A stretch of 61,821 nucleotides of DNA from Acidobacteria subdivision 2 bacterium RH1 MAG20 (lineage in GTDB: Bacteria; Acidobacteriota; Terriglobia; Terriglobales; Acidobacteriaceae), in NCBI GenBank assembly GCA_002197545.1, contig NFUO01000618.1:1-61821 (forward strand). The letters run 5' to 3'. Made by a program: the position numbers and the translations under genes. Below are positions 37,733 to 45,571 of the stretch, in pieces. Every line of letters starts with the position of its first letter. The stretch's first letter is position 1. A model generated the notes under the pieces. That model was not told where the DNA came from. It searched no databases and worked only from the letters and a program-made list of their open reading frames with translations.

Positions 37733-38037
37733 GCGTAACGGCCTTTCACTACAAAGATCTACAAGACTGTGTTTCGATGCCCGAAGGTCAATCACCAGAT
37801 GTATAGGTGCTAAATTTGATTCCGTTCCCATCTGAGAGTAGCCTTAACCTACACGGGAAAGGAGGATGATCCAGCCTATGAAAATTGACTGTAACAGTTG
37901 CACCGACATGCGTGAGGTGACTGAGGCTTAGAGCGTCCTTAGCTCTAGTCCTGGCGTTGCTTGTAACCGGTAATTCCGCCGAGGCCCAAAGTCCGAGTTG
38001 TGGACGCCTCAAGTCAATCTCAACAGATCACCGCCGG
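37733..38037. other. Intergenic region with a possible frameshifted small gene remnant
   Basis: A short frame at 37878-37931 (17 codons, AAGGAGG upstream, with a C-x2-C) stops just before another frame that reads LALVLALLVTGNSAEAQS, a signal-peptide-like segment without its own good start (about 37921 onward). Together they look like a small secreted protein broken by a frameshift, but the sequence is short and the evidence thin. No TPP riboswitch or other RNA motif is seen. Confidence 0.35.
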
Positions 38038-38070
38038 ACGGCCCGCTGCTCTCTTCAAAGTGCGGGCCGT
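38038..38070 (+). terminator. GC-rich hairpin with T-rich tail
   Basis: Perfect 9-bp arms ACGGCCCGC (38038-38046) and GCGGGCCGT (38062-38070), then TTGTCTTTTC. It looks like an intrinsic terminator for a rightward transcript from the remnant gene region, and it insulates thiG. Confidence 0.65.
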
Positions 38071-38092
38071 TTGTCTTTTCTTCGGCTTTTAG

Positions 38093-38197
38093 ACAGTTTT
38101 GCAATGCTATGGAGCGAATATCAAAAAGTGTCATTCTGAGCGAAGCGAAGAATCCCAGCATTTCGCCTTTGCTTTTGCTGTTGTCTGTTCTTCGGCC
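38093..38197 (+). repeat. Dispersed ~100-bp repeat, copy 2 (core GTCATTCTGAGCGAAGCG)
   Basis: The same layout as 7629-7728: TTTTGCAATGCTATGGAG, then TGTCATTCTGAGCGAAGCG, AAGAATCCC and GCCTTTGCTTTTGCTGTT. It ends about 30 bp before the thiG start. Confidence 0.75.
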
Positions 38198-38226
38198 TCC
38201 TGCCTCCTTCCTGGATTTACCTTAGA

Positions 38227-39006
38227 ATGGTATCCATGATCCCCCTCGTCATTGCTGGCAGAGCCTTTCAGTCGCGTCTTATCGTCGGTACCGGAAAATA
38301 CAAGGATGGAGCGGAGACGCAGGCCGCCATCGAGGCTTCGGGCGCGGAGATGGTGACGGTCGCGGTGCGCCGCGTGAATCTCGACCGGTCCACCGAATCG
38401 CTCCTGGACTTCATCGATCCGCGACGCTACTTTCTGCTGCCCAATACTGCCGGTTGCTTCACTGCCGAAGAGGCCATCCGCGCCGCCCGGCTTGGCCGCG
38501 AGGTCGGTCTCTCGGATTGGGTAAAGATCGAGGTCATCGGCGACAAGCAGACGCTCTATCCGGACGTTCAGGCGACGCTTGAAGCAACCCGCGTTCTGGT
38601 CAAGGAAGGCTTTACTGTTCTTCCCTATACCTCTGATGACATTGTCTTTGCCAAACGTCTGATTGATGCGGGAGCAGCGGCGGTGATGCCGCTCGGCGCG
38701 CCCATCGGCAGCGGCCTCGGCCTGCAGAATACGGCCAACTTGCGCATCCTGCGCGAACTTATTACCGAGGTCCCATTGATCGTCGACGCTGGCGTAGGCA
38801 CCGCATCGGACGCCACGGTGGCCATGGAGCTGGGCTTCGATGGCGTGTTGATGAATACGGCCATCGCCCAGGCAAAAGATCCTCTGCTGATGGCGGAGGC
38901 GATGCAGCACGCTGTTCTGGCCGGAAGGCAGGCATTCCTTGCTGGCCGGATGCCGCGAAAGCTGTATGCCACAGCCAGTTCTCCGCTGGAAGGCATCTCT
39001 CGATAG
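38227..39006 (+). CDS. thiG: Thiazole synthase
   Basis: 259 residues, TIM barrel. It condenses deoxyxylulose phosphate, dehydroglycine and the ThiS thiocarboxylate to make the thiazole of thiamin. Seen: [10 protein letters not shown] (about 17-26), the Schiff-base Lys in WVKIEVIGD (about 100), [14 protein letters not shown] (phosphate loop), and [15 protein letters not shown] 38227 or 38236. No thiS, thiO, thiE or thiC is adjacent, and no thiamin riboswitch was found upstream. Confidence 0.96.
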   Translation: MVSMIPLVIAGRAFQSRLIVGTGKYKDGAETQAAIEASGAEMVTVAVRRVNLDRSTESLLDFIDPRRYFLLPNTAGCFTAEEAIRAARLGREVGLSDWVKIEVIGDKQTLYPDVQATLEATRVLVKEGFTVLPYTSDDIVFAKRLIDAGAAAVMPLGAPIGSGLGLQNTANLRILRELITEVPLIVDAGVGTASDATVAMELGFDGVLMNTAIAQAKDPLLMAEAMQHAVLAGRQAFLAGRMPRKLYATASSPLEGISR

Positions 39007-39059
39007 CTTGACAGGCTCGATATAATTAATACAGGAAACGAATAAGAAGTCCGGCCTTG

Positions 39060-39145
39060 TGCTGGGCTTTCGTACTTAAACAGGTCTGACCCGAAGTCCA
39101 GACTTAGGTTATTTGTTTTGAAGACTTTAGGACTTAAGTACGGGG
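39060..39145 (+). other. Intergenic nested inverted repeats upstream of ruvC (possible structured RNA)
   Basis: Outer arms CGTACTTAA (39071-39079) and TTAAGTACG (39134-39142); inner alternatives GTCTG/CAGAC (39084-39088/39099-39103) and AAGTCC/GGACTT (39095-39100/39130-39135). The inner pairs overlap, so they could be alternative folds. No promoter with proper spacing is evident. The rest of the 230-bp thiG-ruvC gap holds nothing recognisable. Confidence 0.4.
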
Positions 39146-39237
39146 GGTGGGGGTTCGGCCCGTAAACAAGTCTGTGCAGGAAAGGGTGACTCAATTTCGG
39201 CATATTGAAGGGGTTTGAAATGCAGTAAACTTCGCCC

Positions 39238-39747
39238 ATGCGGGTCTTTGGCATCGATTGCGGCACGGAGTTCACGGGCTACGGCGTCGTCGAGGTGGAC
39301 TGCGAGGCGCGGATGCCGAAGCTGGCGCATCTTGCCGCCGGTACGATCCGGCTCAGCAAGAAAGAAAAGACGCCGCTGCGACTAATGCAGATCTATACCG
39401 AACTGACCGGGTTGATGACGCTGCATCAGCCTGAGGTGGTTGCCATTGAAGAGGTATTCTTCTCCGCCAATGCAAAGTCCGCTTTGAAGCTGGGCCAGGT
39501 GAGGGGAGTGGCGATGCTGGCTGCGGCTATCTGCGGGCTTCCCGTGGTCGAGTATGCTCCGCTATCGATCAAGAGTTCAGTCGTCGGTTATGGACTGGCC
39601 GCGAAGGAGCAGGTGCAGTTTATGGTGAAGCGGCTGCTTGAGATCGACTACGAACTCGACTCGGCGGATGCGGCGGACGCGCTGGCCATTGCCATCTGCC
39701 ACATCCATACCGCGCAGACGCTTCAATTGCAGGGAGCGCGTCGATGA
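39238..39747 (+). CDS. ruvC: Holliday junction resolvase RuvC
   Basis: 169 residues, RNase H-like fold. It cleaves Holliday junctions symmetrically with RuvAB. Catalytic acids are at FGIDCGTEFTGYG (Asp7), VVAIEEVFFSAN (Glu about 71) and ELDSADAADALAIAICH (Asp about 143 and 146). ATG 39238. ruvA and ruvB are not adjacent. Its stop overlaps the next gene by 4 bp, so the two are co-translated. Confidence 0.96.
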   Translation: MRVFGIDCGTEFTGYGVVEVDCEARMPKLAHLAAGTIRLSKKEKTPLRLMQIYTELTGLMTLHQPEVVAIEEVFFSANAKSALKLGQVRGVAMLAAAICGLPVVEYAPLSIKSSVVGYGLAAKEQVQFMVKRLLEIDYELDSADAADALAIAICHIHTAQTLQLQGARR

Positions 39748-40454
39748 GGTTTGCCGCAGGCGTCGTCGCCGGGGTTGTGCTGGCGGTGTCTTCTGCACTG
39801 GCTTTTGCTGCTCAATCGGACGCCGCCAATACTGCCGCTAAACCCGCCGAGGTCAGCTTTCAGTTGGAACGACCGGGTTTGCCGGTGCCGCGTTTTACCC
39901 TGCGAGTTCGTGAAGATGGGACAGGAAGCTATCAGGCAGAGGAGACAGATGGCCCTGCCGACAATGGAGCCGCGCACTATGCGTCGGCGAAGCACATCGA
40001 CCGCGCGATGAGCCTGACCCCGGCTACCGTTGCAATGATCTTCAAGACGGCACGGGGGCTGGATCGCTTCAAAGCGGACTGCGGTTCGAAGAAGAAGAAT
40101 ATAGCGAACACAGGAAAGAAGACGCTGCGCTATGCAGGAGAGGATGGCGCTGGCTCCTGTGTCTACAACTACTCCGACAGCAAAGAAGTCGCGATCCTGA
40201 CGGACACCTTTCTGGCCATTGCGAACACCATGGACGAAGGGCGAAGGCTCGAGTTTCTGCATCGCTATGACCGGCTCGGCCTCGACGCGGAGACGATTTC
40301 CTTGCAGGACCAGGTCAAGGACGGGCGGGCGCTTGAGCTGGGTACGATCGCGCCGGTACTGACTTCGATTGCCGGTGACATGGCTGTGATGGAACGTGTA
40401 CGATTGCGGGCGGCCAAACTGCTGAAGCAGGCCAAGGGCCGCAACAAGATATGA
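39744..40454 (+). CDS. Secreted protein of unknown function, coupled to ruvC
   Basis: 236 residues with a signal peptide (MRFAAGVVAGVVLAVSSALAFAAQ). The mature domain has FTLRVREDGTGSYQAEE near its start, two Cys (DCGSKK and GSCVYNY) that could form a disulfide, and helical C-terminal EFLHRYDRLGLDAE and RVRLRAAKLLKQAKG. Not recognised. ATGA overlap with ruvC puts it on the same transcript, although an export signal makes a role in junction resolution unlikely. Confidence 0.75.
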   Translation: MRFAAGVVAGVVLAVSSALAFAAQSDAANTAAKPAEVSFQLERPGLPVPRFTLRVREDGTGSYQAEETDGPADNGAAHYASAKHIDRAMSLTPATVAMIFKTARGLDRFKADCGSKKKNIANTGKKTLRYAGEDGAGSCVYNYSDSKEVAILTDTFLAIANTMDEGRRLEFLHRYDRLGLDAETISLQDQVKDGRALELGTIAPVLTSIAGDMAVMERVRLRAAKLLKQAKGRNKI

Positions 40455-40530
40455 ACCTTCGGGTTAAGAATAAACGCCTAAGTTTGAGGCTGCAGTCGGT
40501 TTCAGGGCTACAGCCGGGCCGGAGGGTGTC

Positions 40531-42153
40531 ATGTTTGTCATGGGAGATCGTCCTTGGCTGCATCGGCGATATAGAAGCTGGACCTTGGCACTCGCGATGT
40601 TTTGCCTGTTCTTGGTGGGATCGACGCCCGGTGCGAGGGCTGCCGATACATCGGCACGCTCGGCGCGGCTGAGCTACCTTCAAGGCAACGTCACGGTCAA
40701 CCGGGTGGACAACACGGGGAGCGATCCGGCACAGATCAATATGCCGCTGGCGCAGGGTGTTCGGGTGGCGACTGGCGAGGATGGACAGGCGGAGATTGAG
40801 TTTGAGGACGGCAGTCTGGTGCGGCTGGCGCCGAACAGTTCCCTGGAATTGACTGCACTGACTTCGTCTGGAGATGGCAATCTCCAGACGAAGCTTACCC
40901 TGGGAAATGGATTGGCGTATGCCGAGCTGCGGGCGGCATCGAAGTTTGCATACAGCGTGGATGCGGGCAGAGATGTTGTGTCGCCGGTTGAGAATGCGAC
41001 CGTGCGCCTCGATATGGACAAGCCAGCGCCGGCAATTGCTGTGCTGGATGGCACGGTGCAGGTGGAACGTACCGCTTCAGCAGGCGGGGAAGGCTACCGG
41101 ACGAACGTACACGCGGGGGAAACTCTGGCAGGCGATGCTTCCGACGCCGACCGCTATACCCTTACTCACCAGATTGCTGAGAACTCCTGGGACAAGTGGA
41201 ACAGCGACCGGGACGAGGCTGCCGCGCAGGAAGCCGCGAACCAGACTGCCGTTCGGGACAAATATGCAGGAGAAGATGGCTATGGGTGGTCCGATCTCGA
41301 CGCCAATGGAAGCTGGTACGACGTTCCGGGTGAGGGCGAGGTATGGCAGCCGAATGTTGCGCAGGATTCGAGCTTTGATCCCTATGGCTACGGCAGTTGG
41401 GTCTCCTATCCGGGCGCGGGATATGTATGGGCCTCGGGCTACGCGTGGGGTTGGACTCCGTATCGTTGCGGCAACTGGTCGTATTGGGGCGGATTTGGCT
41501 GGGGATGGCAGCCGGGATTTGGCTGCGGCGTCGGCGGCTGGGGATTTGGCAACGGCTATGGCGGGGGTTATGCCTTCAATATCATTAATCCTCCTCTTGG
41601 GTATCGCTTCAGGCCATTTCCTGGGCATGACCCGGGGACGGTGCATCCGATCCGGGTGGGCCGTCCGGTTATAAATGTTGGTAATTTGCGCCCACAGGGG
41701 TCACGAACGATTGCGGGACATACGGTGGAGCCGCTGCGCCCGCTTCCGGGAGCCGCGGGGTTTGTGGGCGGAGCTCATCCGGGAGGCGTAGCGCTGCGGC
41801 GTGACTTCCCGGTGGATCGCATCAGCCATCAGCCTGTGTTGGGGAGAGGGGCTGCTCCGGAGGTCGTCACTCCGGTGCCCGGCGTGCATCCTGGAGTCCT
41901 GAGGCCGGTGAATCCTCGTGCGGGATATGAGGGAAGGGAATCGACGGCGAGGCCAATGCGTTCTGGTCCGCTGCCGGAACAGCGTCAGGTTCGTCCGCAA
42001 CAGGAGCAGCAGCGTCCCATGGCACCGCCGTCTGCGCCGCACTATTCGGCTCCGGCTCAACCGCGCTATTCTCCGCCACCGCAGCCGCACTATGCGCCGC
42101 CACCGTCGGCCCCACGTTCTGCTCCCAGTGCGCCAGCGGCTTCGCATAAATAG
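40531..42153 (+). CDS. FecR-domain protein with DUF6600-like Trp/Gly/Tyr-rich region
   Basis: 540 residues. An N-terminal export signal (about 14-38) is followed by a FecR-like beta domain (about 45-200: LSYLQGNVTVNR, GVRVATGEDGQAEIEF, GSLVRLAPNSSLEL, VLDGTVQVER). The middle (about 245-360) has repeats of W-x-Y/W with Gly (DLDANGSWYDVPGEGEVWQP, GYVWASGYAWGW, FGWGWQPGFG), the DUF6600 style. The C-terminus is Pro/His/Arg-rich low complexity. Probably periplasmic or surface-bound. FecR domains sense or bind surface ligands in iron signalling, but no sigma factor or TonB receptor is adjacent, so that role is not supported here. Confidence 0.82.
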   Translation: MFVMGDRPWLHRRYRSWTLALAMFCLFLVGSTPGARAADTSARSARLSYLQGNVTVNRVDNTGSDPAQINMPLAQGVRVATGEDGQAEIEFEDGSLVRLAPNSSLELTALTSSGDGNLQTKLTLGNGLAYAELRAASKFAYSVDAGRDVVSPVENATVRLDMDKPAPAIAVLDGTVQVERTASAGGEGYRTNVHAGETLAGDASDADRYTLTHQIAENSWDKWNSDRDEAAAQEAANQTAVRDKYAGEDGYGWSDLDANGSWYDVPGEGEVWQPNVAQDSSFDPYGYGSWVSYPGAGYVWASGYAWGWTPYRCGNWSYWGGFGWGWQPGFGCGVGGWGFGNGYGGGYAFNIINPPLGYRFRPFPGHDPGTVHPIRVGRPVINVGNLRPQGSRTIAGHTVEPLRPLPGAAGFVGGAHPGGVALRRDFPVDRISHQPVLGRGAAPEVVTPVPGVHPGVLRPVNPRAGYEGRESTARPMRSGPLPEQRQVRPQQEQQRPMAPPSAPHYSAPAQPRYSPPPQPHYAPPPSAPRSAPSAPAASHK

Positions 42154-42170
42154 CCGGTTGTCGAGTGCTG

Positions 42171-42980
42171 CTAAAAGTCTTTTGTGAGTGCGAGGGACCG
42201 ATAGAGCTCTGCCATCGGCTCCAGCCGCAGCGATTCTGCGCGTGCCTGCGGCGGAATGCCGGCGGGCCATGCGGCGGCGAGGTCTTCGGCGGAGTATCCG
42301 GCGGCACGGAGGTTGTTCTGCAGCGTCTTTCGCTTCTGCGCGAAGGTTTGTTTGAGGAAGGCGTCGAAGCCTGCGGCATCCACGGCCAGCTCGGTAAAGC
42401 GGGGTGCGAATTGCAGTCGCAGTACGGTAGAGTAGACCTCCGGCGGTGGCGAGAACGCCGACGGCGGCAGCGTGAAGAGGTGCTCCACCTGTGCGTTCAT
42501 TTGGGCGGTGGCGGAGAGAAGGCCGTAATCGCGAACGCCGGGAGCGGCGGAGACACGGTCGGCGACTTCGCGCTGCATCATCAGGACGGCGCGGGCCAGG
42601 ATGCCGGTGCTGCCCGCGGCAAAGAGCTTCAACAGAATGTCCGAGGTGATGTAGTAAGGCAGATTCCCAATAACGTCGGCGGTTTCGCTTTCGGGCAGAA
42701 GGGCGCCGAGGTCGGCCTTGAGTACATCGCCTTCAACGATTTGTACCTGCGGCTGGTTGCGGAAATGGAAGGTCAGCTCGGAGACGAGAGTGAGATCGAG
42801 TTCGAGCGCAATCAGGCGGCGGCAGCGTGCGGCGAGGATCTCGGTAATCGAGCCGTGGCCGGGGCCGATCTCAATGACGGTGCGGTTGCGGAGGTCGCCA
42901 AGAGCATCCACAATGGCGTGGCGGGCGGTATCGTCGATAAGAAAATTCTGGCCGAATTTTGGTTTTCGCTTCATCTGCAT
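42171..42980 (-). CDS. rsmA: 16S rRNA (adenine-1518/1519 N6) dimethyltransferase
   Basis: 269 residues. It dimethylates two adenosines in helix 45 of 16S rRNA with SAM. Seen: FGQNFLID (about 9-16), SAM-binding VIEIGPGHGSITEIL (about 35-49), EGDVLKADL (about 83) and the catalytic NLPYYITSDILLKL (about 105). The C-terminal RNA-binding part has FAQKRKTLQNNL. Convergent with the FecR-type gene (17 bp apart) and divergent from glgA. Confidence 0.96.
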   Translation of the reverse strand: MQMKRKPKFGQNFLIDDTARHAIVDALGDLRNRTVIEIGPGHGSITEILAARCRRLIALELDLTLVSELTFHFRNQPQVQIVEGDVLKADLGALLPESETADVIGNLPYYITSDILLKLFAAGSTGILARAVLMMQREVADRVSAAPGVRDYGLLSATAQMNAQVEHLFTLPPSAFSPPPEVYSTVLRLQFAPRFTELAVDAAGFDAFLKQTFAQKRKTLQNNLRAAGYSAEDLAAAWPAGIPPQARAESLRLEPMAELYRSLALTKDF

Positions 42981-43065
42981 CCAATGACGAGAACTTGTGT
43001 TGATTCGTAGTGTGGCAGTCTTGTATAGACTAACGGTTTGGCGGCGAAGATAAAGGACGACTGAA

Positions 43066-44514
43066 ATGCATATTGTGTTTGCAGCATCGGAGTGTGCTCC
43101 CTGGGCTAAGACGGGTGGATTGGCTGACGTGGTCAGCGCTCTGCCCCGGACGCTTGTGAAACTTGGCCATAAGGTCAGCGTATTTATTCCGTATTACCGG
43201 CAGGTAGCGAAGGCCGTACCCAAAGCGACGGTCGTTCTGACCAGTGTGACGATTCCGTTCCCAACGTATAACCGCTTCGTCCGCATTCTGGATGGCGGCG
43301 TGACGGAAGGTGTGCAGATGTACTTCGTGGATTGTCCGCAGCTCTTCGACCGAGAGAATTTCTATGCCACTCCTTCCGGCGACTACGAGGATAATGCCGA
43401 GCGGTTTGGTTTATTTTGCAGGGCAGTCATTGAGGCGTCGAAGACGCTTGGCGTGCCGGATGTCTTTCATGTGCATGACTGGCAGGCAGCGATGCTTGCA
43501 GTGCTGCTACGTTCTGCCTACTATTTTGACCCAGTGCTGCGTCATGTTCCTGCATTGCTGACGATCCATAATGCGGGGTATCAAGGATGGTTTCCGCCGC
43601 AAACGATGGAGAAATTGCTGCTGCCGTGGGACATGTTTACCTTCGACAAGCTCGAACAGAATGACCAGGTTAACTTCCTGAAAGGCGGCATCGTTTATGC
43701 CGATGCGCTGACGACGGTTAGCCGCACCTATGCGGAGGAGATACAGACAGCGGAGTACGGCAATGGCCTTGAAGGCGCTCTGCGACAGCGCAGCGGCGAT
43801 CTCTTTGGCATTCTCAACGGTGTCGATTATCAAGAATGGGACCCGGCCACCGATCCGTATATTGCGGGGCACTATACCGCCGACGATCTCGCGGGAAAGA
43901 AAGAGTGCAGGCGTGATCTGCTCCACGCCTTTGGGCTAAAGGGGATCGGCGATGAGACAGCGGTGATTGGGGTTGTCTCACGCTTTGCCACGCAGAAGGG
44001 CTTTGATCTGATTGTAGAGAGCATGGACCGGCTGGTGCAGGAAGATATGGTGATGGTCATGCTCGGAACTGGAGAGGAGTACTACGAGCGATTGCTGGTT
44101 GAGATGTCTGACCGCTATCCATCCAAGGTGCGGGTGCAGGTGAAATATGACAATGTCATGGCCCACAAAGTTGAGGCCGGTTCGGACATGTTCCTGATGC
44201 CGTCGCGCTATGAGCCTTGCGGCTTGAACCAGATTTATAGTTTGAAGTACGGCACCGTTCCGGTGGTCCGCGCTACAGGTGGACTGGAAGACACCATCGA
44301 CGAGCAGCCGATGGGTGGTGGTAATGGATTCAAATTTCACGGCTACACCGCCGGCGCTTTGATGGACGCGCTGCAGCGCGCACTCAGCACCTTCCGTAAT
44401 AAAGAGGAGTGGAAACAGATGATGCGGCGCGGCATGGCGCAGGATTTCTCATGGGACAAGCCCGCGCAGGAGTATGTCCGTGTGTATGAGCGAGTTGTTC
44501 AGAACCGCAGTTAA
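43066..44514 (+). CDS. glgA: Glycogen (starch) synthase, GT5 family
   Basis: 482 residues. It extends alpha-1,4-glucan from ADP-glucose. Seen: N-terminal SECAPWAKTGGLADVVSALP (ADP-glucose loop KTGGL), HVHDWQAAM (about 136), TIHNAGYQG, GVVSRFATQKGFDL and the C-terminal nucleotide-sugar site PSRYEPCGLNQIYSLKYGT (catalytic Glu). Normal length. No other glg gene is adjacent. ATG 43066. Confidence 0.96.
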   Translation: MHIVFAASECAPWAKTGGLADVVSALPRTLVKLGHKVSVFIPYYRQVAKAVPKATVVLTSVTIPFPTYNRFVRILDGGVTEGVQMYFVDCPQLFDRENFYATPSGDYEDNAERFGLFCRAVIEASKTLGVPDVFHVHDWQAAMLAVLLRSAYYFDPVLRHVPALLTIHNAGYQGWFPPQTMEKLLLPWDMFTFDKLEQNDQVNFLKGGIVYADALTTVSRTYAEEIQTAEYGNGLEGALRQRSGDLFGILNGVDYQEWDPATDPYIAGHYTADDLAGKKECRRDLLHAFGLKGIGDETAVIGVVSRFATQKGFDLIVESMDRLVQEDMVMVMLGTGEEYYERLLVEMSDRYPSKVRVQVKYDNVMAHKVEAGSDMFLMPSRYEPCGLNQIYSLKYGTVPVVRATGGLEDTIDEQPMGGGNGFKFHGYTAGALMDALQRALSTFRNKEEWKQMMRRGMAQDFSWDKPAQEYVRVYERVVQNRS

Positions 44515-44541
44515 GCACTAAGACCGATCCTCTTTTGACCG

Positions 44542-44577
44542 TTGACAAATAGTGCAAATAGTAATACCTTCATTACT
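44542..44577 (+). promoter_or_regulatory. Promoter/operator of the PIN toxin module
   Basis: TTGACA (44542-44547) is followed by perfect inverted arms AGTAAT (44560-44565) and ATTACT (44572-44577), which overlap where a -10 box should be (best fit TACCTT at 44565, 17-bp spacer, weak). A palindrome over the -10 just before GGAGGAG and the start codon suggests autorepression by the antitoxin. Confidence 0.5.
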
Positions 44578-44591
44578 GGAGGAGAAGTGCC

Positions 44592-45101
44592 ATGGCCATA
44601 ATGAGTTATTCAAAAACCCATGTCAAGGTTGCGGATGAGCTATTCCTGATCGTAGCGCTATTGCACCAAGAGATGCCGGAACGACATTCTTTCACTATCC
44701 CCGAGATATTAGCGAGAGCTTCTCGCGAGGGTTTAGGTGGAGAGAGAGCCGATCAAAGAAGCCTAAAGCAGCACGCGTATGAACATGCAGCTGCAAATAT
44801 TCCGCCCGGACAAGGGAAATATCGGCTAGTGTTCCGAGAAACAGATAACTCAATTCGACTCTTGAAACCGTCGGACCATGTTGATCCCCGTCGAAATGGC
44901 AAGCAATGGCCGCTGCTCGAAGACATTCCAGATCGTTATCACTCGGTTGTGCAACGGGCGAAGAAGCGTTTTGAGAGCAGCGGGGAAAAGCCCGCACGTT
45001 GGCTTGATGGTCTATTCAAACTGCGAGGTCTGGGCAAAGAAATTTGGCAGGGCGTAGATCCAGATGAGTACGTTCGTGAGCTTCGTGAGGGCTGGGAATG
45101 A
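44592..45101 (+). CDS. Putative antitoxin of a PIN-domain toxin-antitoxin pair
   Basis: 169 residues. Starts behind GGAGGAG. The N-terminal ~100 residues look like a winged-helix DNA-binding domain (HSFTIPEILARASREG, LKQHAYEHAAANIPP, then beta strands KYRLVFRETDNSIRLL). The C-terminus ends IWQGVDPDEYVRELREGWE, the kind of acidic helical tail that antitoxins of VapC toxins wrap around the toxin active site. Overlaps the toxin gene by 4 bp. Larger than classic VapB; the family name is not known to me. Confidence 0.7.
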   Translation: MAIMSYSKTHVKVADELFLIVALLHQEMPERHSFTIPEILARASREGLGGERADQRSLKQHAYEHAAANIPPGQGKYRLVFRETDNSIRLLKPSDHVDPRRNGKQWPLLEDIPDRYHSVVQRAKKRFESSGEKPARWLDGLFKLRGLGKEIWQGVDPDEYVRELREGWE

Positions 45102-45523
45102 GCAGGATCTTTCTGGATTCTAATATTTTCATCTATTTGATTGAAGATCGAGGAGCTTTGGGAAAACAGACAGGGGAATTGCTGGAAAGACTTTCCATGC
45201 GCTGCGATGAAGTTCTCACCTCTGTATTGACTCTGGGAGAGGTGCTGGCAAAGCCAATCCGGGAAGGCCGGAATGATTTGGTGGAGTTGTATGAGCAGGC
45301 TTTGAGCTCACCCGGAATGGAAGTCCTGGCATTTGATAAAAATGCTGCTCGAATCTACGCTCGAATTCGATTAGACAAAACCATCAAAGCGCCGGATGCA
45401 ATTCAATTAGCAGTTGCAGCAACATCTAGATGCGATCTGTTTGTTACGAACGATCAACGGTTGAGCAAGAAAGTTATTCCGGGGATACAGTTCATAGCCG
45501 CATTAGATAATGTTCCGATTTGA
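45098..45523 (+). CDS. PIN-domain (VapC-like) ribonuclease toxin
   Basis: 141 residues. The four PIN acids are in place: Asp7 (FLDSNIFIY), Glu48 (TLGEVL), Asp100 (KAPDAIQLA) and Asp119 (FVTNDQRL). VapC toxins cut tRNA or rRNA with Mg/Mn; the target here is unknown. Coupled to the upstream antitoxin gene by an ATGA overlap. Lower GC than glgA, consistent with a mobile module. Confidence 0.9.
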   Translation: MSRIFLDSNIFIYLIEDRGALGKQTGELLERLSMRCDEVLTSVLTLGEVLAKPIREGRNDLVELYEQALSSPGMEVLAFDKNAARIYARIRLDKTIKAPDAIQLAVAATSRCDLFVTNDQRLSKKVIPGIQFIAALDNVPI

Positions 45524-45571
45524 ACATTGAATTTTGTAAATTGTTCAAGTCTGACGAGAAACAGGCGGACT

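Noticed and set aside
38071..38226. Thiamin (TPP) riboswitch before thiG
   Set aside because: Neither the CUGAGA nor the ACC-x-GAUC-type conserved elements are found; the space is taken by a terminator and a dispersed repeat.
39008..39032. Promoter TTGACA followed by TATAAT after thiG
   Set aside because: The two boxes are only 7 bp apart; no -10 box at 16-18 bp.
45098..45523. PIN toxin pair as part of the tRNA-Leu island
   Set aside because: It lies left of attL, with the APC permease and tRNA in between, so it is a separate acquisition.
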